In this document: positions 40,761-49,716 of the stretch, piece after piece
Layout: each line of letters opens with the position of its first letter
How positions within the stretch are numbered: position 1 is the stretch's first letter
From: Hungateiclostridiaceae bacterium UBA1305
Lineage (GTDB): Bacteria > Bacillota > Clostridia > Acetivibrionales > DTU013
Direction: 5' to 3'
NCBI GenBank assembly: GCA_002307275.1
Contig: DBTX01000065.1
Span: 34,749 to 94,368, forward strand
DNA: 59,620 nucleotides
Made by a program: the position numbers and the translations under genes
Notes under the pieces: generated by a model
What the model saw: the letters and a program-made list of their open reading frames with translations, nothing else
What the model was told of the DNA's origin: nothing
Databases searched by the model: none

Positions 40761-41050
40761 GCTTTTATCAGTCCTTTGCAAACTGTGATTATTTGGTCGA
40801 CTTTTTCCTTGCTGTCGATATCCGCAAATACCCGGGACCCTCTTTTCATGAAATCGTTCTGCTGTTTTATCTGTAAGGGCGTCGACTTTTTCCCTGTGGC
40901 TTTTGTTTCAACAAAAACATACTTGTCCCCGGGTAAGCATATCAACCTGTCTGGCACCCCTGCATTTCCTGGCGAAACGAATTTATAAGCTTTCCCGCCT
41001 ATGGCTTTAACCTGGTCCCTGAGGTATCCCTCTATCACGTTTTCTCTCAT
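40757..41050 (-). CDS. VRR-NUC domain nuclease
   Basis: A protein of 97 residues from the ATG at 41050 (GGGAG site). VRR-NUC family marks are IEGYLRDQVKAIGGKAYKF, GVPDRLICLPGDKYVFVETKA with the metal ligands Asp and Glu and the catalytic Lys, and a C-terminal helix. Such PD-(D/E)xK enzymes cut branched DNA (as in FAN1). It is coupled to the SNF2-like helicase. Upstream lies the iteron region. Confidence 0.9.
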   Translation of the reverse strand: MRENVIEGYLRDQVKAIGGKAYKFVSPGNAGVPDRLICLPGDKYVFVETKATGKKSTPLQIKQQNDFMKRGSRVFADIDSKEKVDQIITVCKGLIKA

Positions 41051-41121
41051 GTTATTCTCAGCTCCCTTTCCTTTGCGATACATTGAAACGTCTCTCGCGT
41101 ATATGTATATACATCAGGCAC

Positions 41122-41156
41122 ATTAGGCGCATAAGGTGTATACACATATGCCTAAT
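41122..41156. promoter_or_regulatory. imperfect palindrome upstream of the VRR-NUC gene
   Basis: ATTAGGC...GCCTAAT arms flank a perfect 10-base palindrome GTGTATACAC (41136-41145). AT-rich sequence follows. This may be an operator or part of an origin with the neighbouring iterons. Confidence 0.45.
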
Positions 41157-41187
41157 TTCTCTAATTTATATATTCATATAGAAATCA

Positions 41188-41331
41188 ATGTTTCAATGTT
41201 TCAGTGACCTTCTACACCGCTATTCCCTAAGCTTAAAGGGTGATACATTTAATGTTTCAGCAATGTTTCAATGTTTCACTTACTGAAACATTCAAATTCA
41301 ATGTTTCAGTGAATGTTTCAGCAATGTTTCA
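41188..41331. repeat. iteron array of ATGTTTCA
   Basis: Eight direct copies of ATGTTTCA (starts at 41188, 41196, 41252, 41263, 41271, 41301, 41313, 41324) and one inverted copy (41284-41291) in 144 bases, spaced mainly 8 or 11-12 bases. The last copy covers the stop codon of the VapE-like gene. Iterons next to a primase-helicase suggest a replication origin or initiator-binding site. Confidence 0.8.
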
Positions 41332-43722
41332 CCTTTCAAACCCTCTTTGGTATCCGCAATACCCAAATCGCGCACCATTCCTTTGTCGTTTCCAGCCTGG
41401 TATCATTGAGATTATGCCGTTTATCTCTGCAGCATCTGAATATTTCATAAACTTCGGATCACCATTAAAGCATTCGCACCACACCTCCAAGGCACATACG
41501 CGATCCCGCTCGACCAGCCTGGCGGTCCCTTCCACCATTCCGCCGCTCCAGTACATACGGCGCCGGTCCATCGGCCACTTCGCCCAATCCTCCGGAACTG
41601 GTTTTTCAATGAACTCACGGATGAAGCCTTCACGTGCACTTCGTTCCCTATGTGTCTCCTGCTCCGCCTGTGCAGCTGCTTCGATATCTCCCGAGAGGTA
41701 CAAGGGTTCGCCCAGCTGCCAGCGCGCATATGCTTCGGCCCACAGTTGGCCAACCTCATCGTTGAGATCCCGGAACACATTCTTTATTGGTTGTTGTACT
41801 GCAAGGTCTACCGGCCAGAAGCGGCGGTTGCCTGTTTTATCCCTGAGGTATTCACCGTTATTGGACGTTCCGAAGAAAATGCACCGGCGCGGATGCCGTT
41901 CCGTACGTCGGCCATACGCAGCGCGGAAGATATCATCCAACTGGCTGAGGAATTGCTTGATCCGTCCGATTTCTGACCGGTTGAACGCTTCCAGCTCTCC
42001 GACCTCAATGATCCATACGCCCTGTACCTGTTCCGATGCCTCTTTCCCTTCAAAGGTTTTCAGGCTGTCTGAGAACCACGCACGACCCATTTTATTCAGC
42101 AGAGTACTTTTACCGAGTCCCTGAGGTCCTGTGAGTATCGGCATATTGTCAAACTTGCATCCGGGAGTCATAGCCCTGGCCACAGCTGCAGTGAATATCT
42201 TTCGGGTTACCGAGCGGATGTAAGGTGTATCTGCAGCACCAAGGTAATCGATGAACAATGTGTCCAGCCGTGGGAGTTCATCCCACTCGAGACTCATCAG
42301 GTATTCCTTGACCTCATTGAATGCATGCTTGCGGCCACACAGCGCCACAGCGTCGAAGATTCTGTCCTTTCCCGATATTCCATAGGTGTGTTCCATGTAA
42401 TGCCTCAGGCCTGCATCGTCGACGTCGCCCCAGTCTCTCCGGATGTTTCGCTGATCCCACGGAAGAGCTCCGAGCACAAGTCCCCTGTTGGCGAACTCAT
42501 CGAAGGCGATCTTTCCTTTTATAAGGGGATCATTCTCGAGTACAATCAGGATATTGTCCGTCGTTTTTGCAGGCGTTCCTGTGGTTGCACTGACCGCCAG
42601 CTTGCTGATCCAGTTCGCGTTATCATCCGGAGGCGTTGCGAACTCCTGTGTGGCCTTCTCGTATCGTTCCTGGTTAAGCAGCGCGGCCACATAGCTGTCA
42701 GATACTGCGAGCTCGCACATAGCTGTATAAGACGGGAGCTTGTTCGTTGGTGTCTCGGGCTTGGCATCATCGTCCAGGTTGCTGAACCGGTGGAGGCGGA
42801 CCAAGTCGAATGCGTTACACAATTTGCCTCCGGCAGGATCCGTTGCATGATGAGAAAACAGAAAATTGCCGTTATCGTATATGACCGCACCGCCGACCGT
42901 GCTGCCGCCGGTGAACGTGAAGCGGTTTTCACCATCATCGCAAGGGATGTAAACACCCAGAAGGAAGGCATCCATTGCGCGGTAAATATCATAGGTTTTG
43001 CAAAAGGCTCCGACAATGCCGGTCTTTGCAATAGGGTCGCCCTGCTTTGCTGCAAGCTTGACATGTGTCTGTTGAGCTCCAGGAACCTCCGGCCACTCTG
43101 CTACGTTTCTCCAGTTGGCATACATGCCAAGCAAACCGTCAACATCCAGGAAAGGCTTATCGCCATATTGGAAGATATACTGACTGTCGGCGCAGCAGCT
43201 GGGCCAGTACATGAGGCGGGAAGTTTCAAACGTTGTCGGATCGCAGAGGTCGATGCCTATGATACTTGCCAGTTTTCTAGATACAGCTTCGCACTCATCA
43301 GGTGAAGCTGTTTTATTTAGAGGGAAAAGAGCTCGCAATCGCGGTTTCCCTGTCTCATGTTTTCTGGTAGAGTAAACAGCGTAACCGCAACCAAGTGCAT
43401 CGATACGTCGTAATACATCCTGTGTGCCTCCTGGTTGGATGTTATCAAGATCAAGGGTCACTACATCACGGCCTATGACATTGTTTCCTTTTCGCCTATT
43501 AGCTACTAGCATACCGGCAACATAGCCGCCAACATCCTTCAGATCATCCTGCTTGCTTTTAGGAAAACTCAGATAGTCTCTAAGGGTTTCAGTACTTCTA
43601 ACTGGTGTTTCGAATCGGCCCCAAAATTCAGATATAAATATATTTTGAGGCGGCCATCTTGTGGCTTTTCGACTACCAGCCGTAGATATTGTTATTTTTC
43701 TATCGTAATTTAGGAAAATCAA
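41329..43722 (-). CDS. VapE-family primase-helicase
   Basis: A protein of 797 residues. The N-terminal third resembles a primase-polymerase domain (VVTLDLDN at 87-94, STRKHE at 118-123, PRLRALFP). The C-terminal VapE/P-loop part has Walker A GPQGLGKST at 532-540 and Walker B GVWIIEVGE at 568-576, then FFGTSNNGEYLRDKTGNRRFWPV, the VapE signature. It should prime and unwind DNA for phage replication. TTG start at 43722 with GGAGG nine bases upstream. Confidence 0.93.
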   Translation of the reverse strand: MIFLNYDRKITISTAGSRKATRWPPQNIFISEFWGRFETPVRSTETLRDYLSFPKSKQDDLKDVGGYVAGMLVANRRKGNNVIGRDVVTLDLDNIQPGGTQDVLRRIDALGCGYAVYSTRKHETGKPRLRALFPLNKTASPDECEAVSRKLASIIGIDLCDPTTFETSRLMYWPSCCADSQYIFQYGDKPFLDVDGLLGMYANWRNVAEWPEVPGAQQTHVKLAAKQGDPIAKTGIVGAFCKTYDIYRAMDAFLLGVYIPCDDGENRFTFTGGSTVGGAVIYDNGNFLFSHHATDPAGGKLCNAFDLVRLHRFSNLDDDAKPETPTNKLPSYTAMCELAVSDSYVAALLNQERYEKATQEFATPPDDNANWISKLAVSATTGTPAKTTDNILIVLENDPLIKGKIAFDEFANRGLVLGALPWDQRNIRRDWGDVDDAGLRHYMEHTYGISGKDRIFDAVALCGRKHAFNEVKEYLMSLEWDELPRLDTLFIDYLGAADTPYIRSVTRKIFTAAVARAMTPGCKFDNMPILTGPQGLGKSTLLNKMGRAWFSDSLKTFEGKEASEQVQGVWIIEVGELEAFNRSEIGRIKQFLSQLDDIFRAAYGRRTERHPRRCIFFGTSNNGEYLRDKTGNRRFWPVDLAVQQPIKNVFRDLNDEVGQLWAEAYARWQLGEPLYLSGDIEAAAQAEQETHRERSAREGFIREFIEKPVPEDWAKWPMDRRRMYWSGGMVEGTARLVERDRVCALEVWCECFNGDPKFMKYSDAAEINGIISMIPGWKRQRNGARFGYCGYQRGFER

Positions 43723-43742
43723 GGTTAAGTCCTCCCCCTTGG

Positions 43743-44501
43743 TTAAACTTCTAGCTTCCTTATTATGGCGGGGTCTATCTGTATTCGGTAATCTTTTTCG
43801 AGCAGTCCGATTTCAGCGTTTCCTTTTACACAATCGCCCCACCAGTAAGTTCCCGTGAGTCTCCCGAACAAAGGATGCTCAGGTGTAAAAGTTTTAAAAT
43901 GTCCGCGTACAGTATGAAGTCTTTGATTATTTTGAGGCTCATTTTTAGGGCGATTCTGAATCGTCATATGTGCATTCATAGGCTGAATTTCAAGTATTTC
44001 ATATTTCAAGTAAGGCTCCTGGTTTTTTCTTTCCATTTGGTGCTTAACTTGCCTGCTTAGGTTTTCGTTAGGATCGTATGGGATGTACTTAATGTTTTTG
44101 CAATTCATGAGGTTTAAGCTGAAAATTGCTATGTTTTCTAACCTAACCATTAATGGCTCCCAGAAATTAAAGTTTTTCAATAAATCATCACCGGCGACTC
44201 CTGTCGAAGAGGAATGTATTTCTTCAAAGGATCGACTATCAACTTTATTCTCGAATTTGAGAGTACTCAACCAAAACACATCTTTATGAGGTAGTGATAA
44301 ATAAGTACTTATACTAATCGCACTTTCATCACTTGCGACTCTTTGTATGACTACACCTCCATGTGTTTCAGGCATGTCAAGAAGAAGCATACATACCGGA
44401 TATGGTGGAGCGGTTCTTAATATTTTGGGGAGTGTATTAGCTTTATACATCGCCGTATAGAGTATTTGGGCCTCTTGTATGTTTATTATTGGGGTTTTCA
44501 A
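43743..44501 (-). CDS. conserved phage hypothetical protein
   Basis: A protein of 252 residues without a known domain. The C-terminus (HTVRGHFKTFTPEHPLFGRLTGTYWWGDCVKGNAEIG) is a motif that recurs in phage and plasmid proteins of unknown function, with conserved His, Arg and Trp. N-terminal half helical (ILYTAMYKANTLPKILRTAP). It lies between DNA polymerase and primase, so a role in DNA metabolism is possible but not shown. Confidence 0.65.
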   Translation of the reverse strand: MKTPIINIQEAQILYTAMYKANTLPKILRTAPPYPVCMLLLDMPETHGGVVIQRVASDESAISISTYLSLPHKDVFWLSTLKFENKVDSRSFEEIHSSSTGVAGDDLLKNFNFWEPLMVRLENIAIFSLNLMNCKNIKYIPYDPNENLSRQVKHQMERKNQEPYLKYEILEIQPMNAHMTIQNRPKNEPQNNQRLHTVRGHFKTFTPEHPLFGRLTGTYWWGDCVKGNAEIGLLEKDYRIQIDPAIIRKLEV

Positions 44502-44516
44502 CGGATGTCACTCCTT

Positions 44517-44801
44517 TTATGTATTGTTATGGGACGATAATTCTCCCAGAAGTTTTATCAGGATATCTCCGTGACAAGGTAATGGCTTGCAATAACAAAC
44601 CAGTGTTTTATCCTGAAGTTCGTGTAAACTGTTCATGAGCTGAGGCTGGATCCGGATCCAGTTTTCATATTTTTTGATGACCTCTGCTCTTGTTCCATGT
44701 ACGCCAATCCTGAAGGGGTTGCCCCACTTTGAAGGACGACCAATAAATACCGCGTCTGCCGGAATGACTGTTTTATATTTGTTGATGATTGTTGTACTCA
44801 T
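44517..44801 (-). CDS. DUF4326 domain protein
   Basis: A protein of 94 residues: VFIGRPSKWGNPFRIGVHGTRAEVIKKYENWI followed by KTLVCYCKPLPCHGDILIKLL. This is the DUF4326 pattern with conserved Cys and His, widespread in phages and bacteria. The function is unknown, possibly metal-dependent nucleic acid work. Overlaps the next upstream gene by four bases. Confidence 0.85.
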   Translation of the reverse strand: MSTTIINKYKTVIPADAVFIGRPSKWGNPFRIGVHGTRAEVIKKYENWIRIQPQLMNSLHELQDKTLVCYCKPLPCHGDILIKLLGELSSHNNT

Positions 44802-44959
44802 ATTACTGGCCTCAATTCTTCCTTATAAAAATAGTCCCTGGTTTCATTATTTTTGGTATAATTGAAAACTACTTCATATTTGTGCCTTGTCCTATCAAAC
44901 GATAGAACCATGCCGAACTTACCATCTTTTGTGTATACGAAATCCAAATAGTAAATCAT
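44798..44959 (-). CDS. small phage protein, unknown
   Basis: A peptide of 53 residues from the ATG at 44959 (AAGGAAT site), five bases after the DNA polymerase stop. It reads as a small beta-rich protein (YLDFVYTKDGKFGMVLSFD, YFYKEELRPVI). Not recognised. Coupled to the DUF4326 gene by a four-base overlap. Confidence 0.55.
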   Translation of the reverse strand: MIYYLDFVYTKDGKFGMVLSFDRTRHKYEVVFNYTKNNETRDYFYKEELRPVI

Positions 44960-44963
44960 AGCT

Positions 44964-46979
44964 TTATTCCTTCTTATAAAATCGGGTAATGAATCCATCT
45001 GCACGGAGCAGCAGGCCTGGTGCCCATGATATCGGCTGCCCCATAATTTCACATGCCAAGTTGAGATCAGCTTCTGTAGCAGGAACATCCAGGATGCACT
45101 CATCATGGACGTGCATAACAGTTTTAAATCCTAAGGTATCAAGTCTCAATAGGCTTACCGCCAGACAGTCTCGTGCGATCGCCTGAACAATATTTTCCGT
45201 CAACTTACCGCCGTATGTTGGGATCGTTTCCCACTTCTTTGTATCCTTTTCAACGCCGTGGTAGTAAAGAGCATCCTTTCCCCACTCATTTTGGGAAAGA
45301 AACGGCTTTGCATAGAGCAGTTTCCTTCCGCTCGGCAGCGTTATAGTCAGGAAGTCCTGCTGATTATTGTGATCGAATTCACGAGCAAGGATCAACCCCT
45401 TAATACCGACCGGGACTCCATACCGCATGACATCGATCGCTGCATTCTCCAGGCTGTACCACAGATCAACGATCCTTTTGTTTGTCGACCGCCAACGCTT
45501 TACGATTTCAGGAAGTTCCTCCTCGGTAAGGCCCATATCAAGGGCACCCATTTTGATAAGTGCTCCGGATGCGCCCTGATATCCAAGAGCCAGTTCAGCG
45601 ACCTTTCCTTTTTGCCTTAGCGCGTATTCCGGATTACCTTTTGATATTCTCTCGATTGGAACACCGAACATCTGAGAAGCTGACGCCTCATATATCTTTC
45701 CATGGGAAGCGAATACATCAAGTCTCCATTGCTCTCCGGCCAGCCAAGCGATTACACGTGCTTCAATAGCTGAGAAGTCAGCAACTGTAAACAGATTACC
45801 CTGAGAAGGTATGAACGCTGTACGTATGAGCTGGGAAAGAGTATCCGGTATGTTACCATAGACAATTTTCAGAACATCAATTTTTTTCGCTTTGACGCAT
45901 TCCCGAGCATGGGGTAGCGTTTCGAGAAAATTCTTCGGGAGGTTATGAACCTGCACTAGGCGGCCTGCCCATCTGCCAGTCCTGTTTGCGCCGTAAAACT
46001 GTAGGAGTCCTCTTACACGTCCATCATTGCAAACTGCTTCAGCCATTGCCGTGTATTTCTTTACGCTCGTTTTAGAGAGTTCCTGACGGATTTCAAGCAT
46101 CCGGCGGACCAGATCATTGTTAGTCGTTTTGATTAGTGCTGCGACAGTTTTCTTTTGAAGATCGGGTATCTCATCTTCGGATTCTTCTGTCAGCCATTCG
46201 GATAACTGCTTTACGCTTTTCGGATTTGCTAGTCCTGACAGATTCACAGCTTCGGTTATCAATTCACGCGTTACAATTTCACTGCAGTAAATAGCTCCGT
46301 CGATGAGCTCCCGATCCACACAGACGCCGTATCCATTTATCCTCTGGTCAAGTTCCCATAGTTTTTGTTCCTGGTCTGGCACAGGGAATGATGACAGGCG
46401 TCTTTCAACTTCCATTTCGGTTACAACATCCTGTTTGCAGTATTCCTTGAATAGGTTCCATTTTTCCGGCTCATGGTGTGGTAGCGTCCGGGTTCGACGA
46501 CCATTTTTATTTGTCGGTTTACACGGTATGCAAAAGGTTCTGATCAGTGCTGAGCCTATCCCCATCTTTCGTTTGTCTTCCGGAAGACCAAGTGCTACTG
46601 CAGTCGCAGCAAGGCCAGCTGTGTAACCGCAATATAAGCCGTGCAGCATGGTGCATCTCCACTGATCAAGCGGAGAATATAACGATTTGTTCAAGCAATA
46701 ATATTCGAATGACGCATTATATGCATGTTTGATTACTGCGGGGTCTTGCAGCGCTTCTGGCAGAAAAAAGGGCAACGCCTCTCCCTGAGCAAGATCGACA
46801 ATCTGCACCGGGTATCCGTCCCATGAGTAAGCAAATAAGAGGATCTGGAAGTCAGGGCTTTGGACGTATTTATAAAGTCCTGATTTCTTCAGATCCACAG
46901 AGGAAAAAGTTTCGATGTCGATTGATAAATGCCTAAAATGGGAGTTCAGGCTCATTTGATTGATCATTTGTTCTGGCAT
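44964..46979 (-). CDS. family A DNA polymerase with 3'-5' exonuclease domain
   Basis: A protein of 671 residues. The exonuclease begins LSIDIETFSSVDL with the DxE motif at 21-23. The polymerase part has motif A FTVADFSAIEARVIAWLAGE, motif B around RQKGKVAELALGYQGASGAL and motif C VMHVHDECILDV with catalytic Asp. This is the compact phage version of DNA polymerase I without the 5' nuclease. It copies phage DNA. Start ATG at 46979 with GGGAGGGAAAGGA upstream. Confidence 0.96.
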   Translation of the reverse strand: MPEQMINQMSLNSHFRHLSIDIETFSSVDLKKSGLYKYVQSPDFQILLFAYSWDGYPVQIVDLAQGEALPFFLPEALQDPAVIKHAYNASFEYYCLNKSLYSPLDQWRCTMLHGLYCGYTAGLAATAVALGLPEDKRKMGIGSALIRTFCIPCKPTNKNGRRTRTLPHHEPEKWNLFKEYCKQDVVTEMEVERRLSSFPVPDQEQKLWELDQRINGYGVCVDRELIDGAIYCSEIVTRELITEAVNLSGLANPKSVKQLSEWLTEESEDEIPDLQKKTVAALIKTTNNDLVRRMLEIRQELSKTSVKKYTAMAEAVCNDGRVRGLLQFYGANRTGRWAGRLVQVHNLPKNFLETLPHARECVKAKKIDVLKIVYGNIPDTLSQLIRTAFIPSQGNLFTVADFSAIEARVIAWLAGEQWRLDVFASHGKIYEASASQMFGVPIERISKGNPEYALRQKGKVAELALGYQGASGALIKMGALDMGLTEEELPEIVKRWRSTNKRIVDLWYSLENAAIDVMRYGVPVGIKGLILAREFDHNNQQDFLTITLPSGRKLLYAKPFLSQNEWGKDALYYHGVEKDTKKWETIPTYGGKLTENIVQAIARDCLAVSLLRLDTLGFKTVMHVHDECILDVPATEADLNLACEIMGQPISWAPGLLLRADGFITRFYKKE

Positions 46980-47133
46980 TGTCCTTTCCCTCCCCGTAAA
47001 TTTTCTCTTTAGCGTTTAGCCTTTTTAGCTTTCTCTCAACGATATCGTAGCTGCCGCCCCAGATAATACCTTTATCTGAGACGGCAAACCGCTTCTCTAT
47101 CTTTTGTGTATTATCGCGTTGAATTCTGATCAT
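46933..47133 (-). CDS. small phage protein between SSB-like and polymerase genes
   Basis: A protein of 66 residues, basic N-terminal part (IQRDNTQKIEKRFAVSDKGIIWGG) and acidic C-terminus (NDQSNEPELPF). The ending ELPF resembles C-terminal tips that recruit partners, and it precedes the polymerase, with which it overlaps by 47 bases. Its ATG overlaps the stop of the SSB-like gene. No family recognised. Confidence 0.55.
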   Translation of the reverse strand: MIRIQRDNTQKIEKRFAVSDKGIIWGGSYDIVERKLKRLNAKEKIYGEGKDNARTNDQSNEPELPF

Positions 47134-47942
47134 AAACCCATTATGCCGCCCGTTATCGGCTTACCCGTTATCGGGTCAATAGGCTGGTTCGGGGACTGAT
47201 AACCGGTTTGCAGCGGAGTTCCATAAATCGGCTGGCCGTATGTAGGCTGTACAGGTGTGCCATAATTCGGTTGCTGTACCGGTGCCTGGTATTGCGGCTG
47301 ATAAGCAGGAGTTACAGGTTGCTGGTATTGTGGAGGCTGTTGATATTGCGGTTGTTGATACGCCGGCTGCTGGTAGGAAGGTGCTGCAGGATATCCGGAA
47401 GGTCCTTGTCCAAATGCTTCTTCTGCTGACATCTGGCCTCCGAGGGGTTCTCCATCTGCTATCTTTTGTACCGGTCCAAGACCACAGCCAACTCCCTTAT
47501 TACCTGAATTTACAAAAGGGAAAAAGTTGATGTTTACTCGGGCATAAATGCCTGAATAAATTTCTGTCTGGTTGATGATCGGATTAAGGCTCAGATCCAC
47601 AATTGACTGCTGCTGCTTTGAAGATGCCGTAAACACCCAATGTCCTTTGCATTCAGGTCCAAAAGGTTCGCCGCTTTGACGTAAACCATCTCCATCCCAG
47701 ATCGGACTTTTAATTTGAGGCGGGCGAACACCATTCCATTTTGATGCTACTCCCTGCTGCACTGCTGCATTGATTGCTGCGTCGATTCTCTGCTTGGTTG
47801 CAATGTCAGACTTCGGTAACAGTACAGTTACACTGAATTTTGCTTCTTGGCCGGGCTTATTCGCATAAGGTGCAAATAGATGTACATAACTGAGTCTTAC
47901 TTGACCGGTTGTTACGAGTGTAGGGCTTGCTTGATTACTCAT
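47130..47942 (-). CDS. DUF2815 ssDNA-binding-like protein with Pro/Gln/Tyr-rich tail
   Basis: A protein of 270 residues from the ATG at 47942 (GGAGG eight bases upstream). The first 170 residues are the DUF2815 domain, an OB-fold related to T7 gp2.5-type single-strand binding proteins (VRLSYVHLFAPYAN, KFSVTVLLPKSD, VNINFFPFVNSGNKGVGCGLGPVQK). The last 85 residues are an unusual low-complexity chain of QQPxYQQP-type units, probably unfolded. The C-terminus of SSB proteins often recruits partners. Here it should coat phage ssDNA for the polymerase and recombination genes. Confidence 0.85.
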   Translation of the reverse strand: MSNQASPTLVTTGQVRLSYVHLFAPYANKPGQEAKFSVTVLLPKSDIATKQRIDAAINAAVQQGVASKWNGVRPPQIKSPIWDGDGLRQSGEPFGPECKGHWVFTASSKQQQSIVDLSLNPIINQTEIYSGIYARVNINFFPFVNSGNKGVGCGLGPVQKIADGEPLGGQMSAEEAFGQGPSGYPAAPSYQQPAYQQPQYQQPPQYQQPVTPAYQPQYQAPVQQPNYGTPVQPTYGQPIYGTPLQTGYQSPNQPIDPITGKPITGGIMGL

Positions 47943-49131
47943 TTTCGAGTCCTCCGTTTTCATTTGAATTGTTTATATTACCAAAAGCCTCTTCGGCGGT
48001 AATACGAGTGTACGCATCGCGTTTGTCGCTTAATGGTGCAAGTGCCGGTTTCCCCGGTGGTTTGATAACGAAAGCATCCAGTAATACTTTGAACTTTGCA
48101 GGACCTACAAGCTTCTCGGTTTCCGTTAATGTGATCGGTTGTCTTTTGTAAAGCATCGCTTCATCCATACCGGTTGACGTAAGTATCTTGAATGCTTGGT
48201 CGACATCTGCAAACTGTCTGTTACTGCGACCGGCCACAGCTTTCCATCCGGGCACTACACTGCCGGCCAATATTTCATTGAGGGCATACTCTTCAAGATT
48301 CTTAGCCCATTTCGCAAGATTCTGGGCTCTTTCAAGGATCTGTCCTACTTCTTCATTACTGATAAGTGGGGGTTTCATGAAACAGAATTCGTCCGTAAGT
48401 TTGAGGTTTGCTTCTGCTCTGGCCCGGCAGGTTGCCTTGGCTCGGCAAAATTGGCAGTAATCACCGGGTACAAATTCGCCTAAGCCCTCGTAAGCTTTTT
48501 GGGCTACAGGTTTAATGCTTTCGCCCCAGCTCAGCAGATCAGCGGTTGACAGCTCACATTCTGAGATGCTGTCAAGTCTGGGCTGAATAATAGTCATGAC
48601 TATTTTTTCAATCGCGTACAATATCGCGTATTCGCTTAGGGCTCCAAGTGCATAGAGCATCATTTGTGGGTTCATGTCTGCCGATACCGGAACACCTTTA
48701 CCGTATTTGAGATCACAGATCCGGAGCGTGTTGCCGCCAATTATGATACAGTCTCCAGTCCCAAAGCCTTCAGGCGCATAGGTACCGTAATCAAGTTTTT
48801 TCTCGATCGCAATATACGGTGGAGAACTAAATCCGTGTACAACCTTGGAGATGTAGTCCATGTAGGTGTCGGTATGCCTGAGCATTTCATCCTGATATAA
48901 AGGCTTTTCCTGAAGCTTTTTGAGCCTGCTGTTGTAGGTCCTGGTACCGATCGGTTCGATAAACGCTTTGCGTAATTTCAGTTCACCAATTTCATGCGCA
49001 AGTCTTCCCTCGTCCGCGTAGTCGCTTTGGGCCTCCGGCAAGGTTGCTTCCAACCTTGCCGAGGGTGTGCAGTGCAGCCATTTATGAGATCCACTTGCGG
49101 ATAACAAGGCATGTGCACTTTCAGAAATCAT
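47935..49131 (-). CDS. DUF2800 nuclease (RecB/Cas4-like PD-(D/E)xK)
   Basis: A protein of 398 residues: SGSHKWLHCTPSARLEATLP at the start and YADEGRLAHEIGELKL, then GTGDCIIIGGNTLRICDLKYGKG with the metal site Asp and Lys, and a C-terminal cysteine cluster (DYCQFCRAKATC) that may bind an iron-sulfur cluster. This is the DUF2800 nuclease family related to RecB/Cas4. It works in phage recombination or end processing. Its ATG overlaps the upstream stop (ATGA). Confidence 0.88.
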   Translation of the reverse strand: MISESAHALLSASGSHKWLHCTPSARLEATLPEAQSDYADEGRLAHEIGELKLRKAFIEPIGTRTYNSRLKKLQEKPLYQDEMLRHTDTYMDYISKVVHGFSSPPYIAIEKKLDYGTYAPEGFGTGDCIIIGGNTLRICDLKYGKGVPVSADMNPQMMLYALGALSEYAILYAIEKIVMTIIQPRLDSISECELSTADLLSWGESIKPVAQKAYEGLGEFVPGDYCQFCRAKATCRARAEANLKLTDEFCFMKPPLISNEEVGQILERAQNLAKWAKNLEEYALNEILAGSVVPGWKAVAGRSNRQFADVDQAFKILTSTGMDEAMLYKRQPITLTETEKLVGPAKFKVLLDAFVIKPPGKPALAPLSDKRDAYTRITAEEAFGNINNSNENGGLENE

Positions 49132-49700
49132 ATTTTGGCCCCCATGGCCCTGAGCTGGGTCGCAAAGTTTCCATACTGCTCTTTGGGCAGTTCTGTCAAT
49201 GCTGGTACTCTAAATGCAGCAAGCAGGTTTATGAGATCCTGTCTGCGACCGGCATCGTTTATCTGTGTGGCTGCAACAGCAAGTTGTTCAAGTGTGTAGC
49301 CCTGCTGTGTTGTCGGTACTGCAGGGGCAGGTTGCATTGCCGGTGCCGACTGCTGGGGATAAGGGGACTGCTGGACCGGTGCTTGTGGCTGTTGAGCAGG
49401 GACCTGGTATGCTGGCTGCTGCTGCGTCTGAGGTTGATAAGCAGGCTGAGGAGCAGGTGCCTGATAAACTGGTACTGCAGGCTGTTGCTGGTATGCAAAT
49501 TGCGGAGCCGGCTGCTCAACAGGAGCGTTATACTGCATTGTTTGAGGCTGTTGAGCGTGTGTTGGCGTTTCCTGAGATGAGAATATTACATTATCTGCTT
49601 CAGGCTTAGCGTTTTCAACGGTATCTGCCAGACCTGCAAGGGCACCGCTGCTTATTGCTGTTTTCAGATCCTGATAGCCTAACTCGATAAGAAATTTCAT
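49128..49700 (-). CDS. phage protein with Pro/Gln-rich linker
   Basis: A protein of 190 residues: a small N-terminal domain (MKFLIELGYQDLKTAISSG), about 95 residues of Pro/Gln/Ala/Tyr repeats, and a C-terminal helical domain (TLEQLAVAATQINDAGRRQDLINLLAAFRVPALTELP) found in phage recombination operons. The linker resembles that of the neighbouring SSB-like protein. The function is unknown. Coupled to the DUF2800 nuclease. Confidence 0.7.
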   Translation of the reverse strand: MKFLIELGYQDLKTAISSGALAGLADTVENAKPEADNVIFSSQETPTHAQQPQTMQYNAPVEQPAPQFAYQQQPAVPVYQAPAPQPAYQPQTQQQPAYQVPAQQPQAPVQQSPYPQQSAPAMQPAPAVPTTQQGYTLEQLAVAATQINDAGRRQDLINLLAAFRVPALTELPKEQYGNFATQLRAMGAKI

Positions 49701-49716
49701 TTGTGATTTCCTCCTT

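Noticed and set aside
41188..41331. CRISPR array
   Set aside because: The repeats are only 8 bases with irregular short spacing, one is inverted and no cas genes are present; iterons fit better.
41240..43305. Long plus-strand open frames (294 and 326 codons) opposite the VapE-like gene
   Set aside because: The minus strand codes for a clear primase-helicase with Walker motifs. The plus-strand frames have no homology, no ribosome site and reflect codon bias of the real gene.
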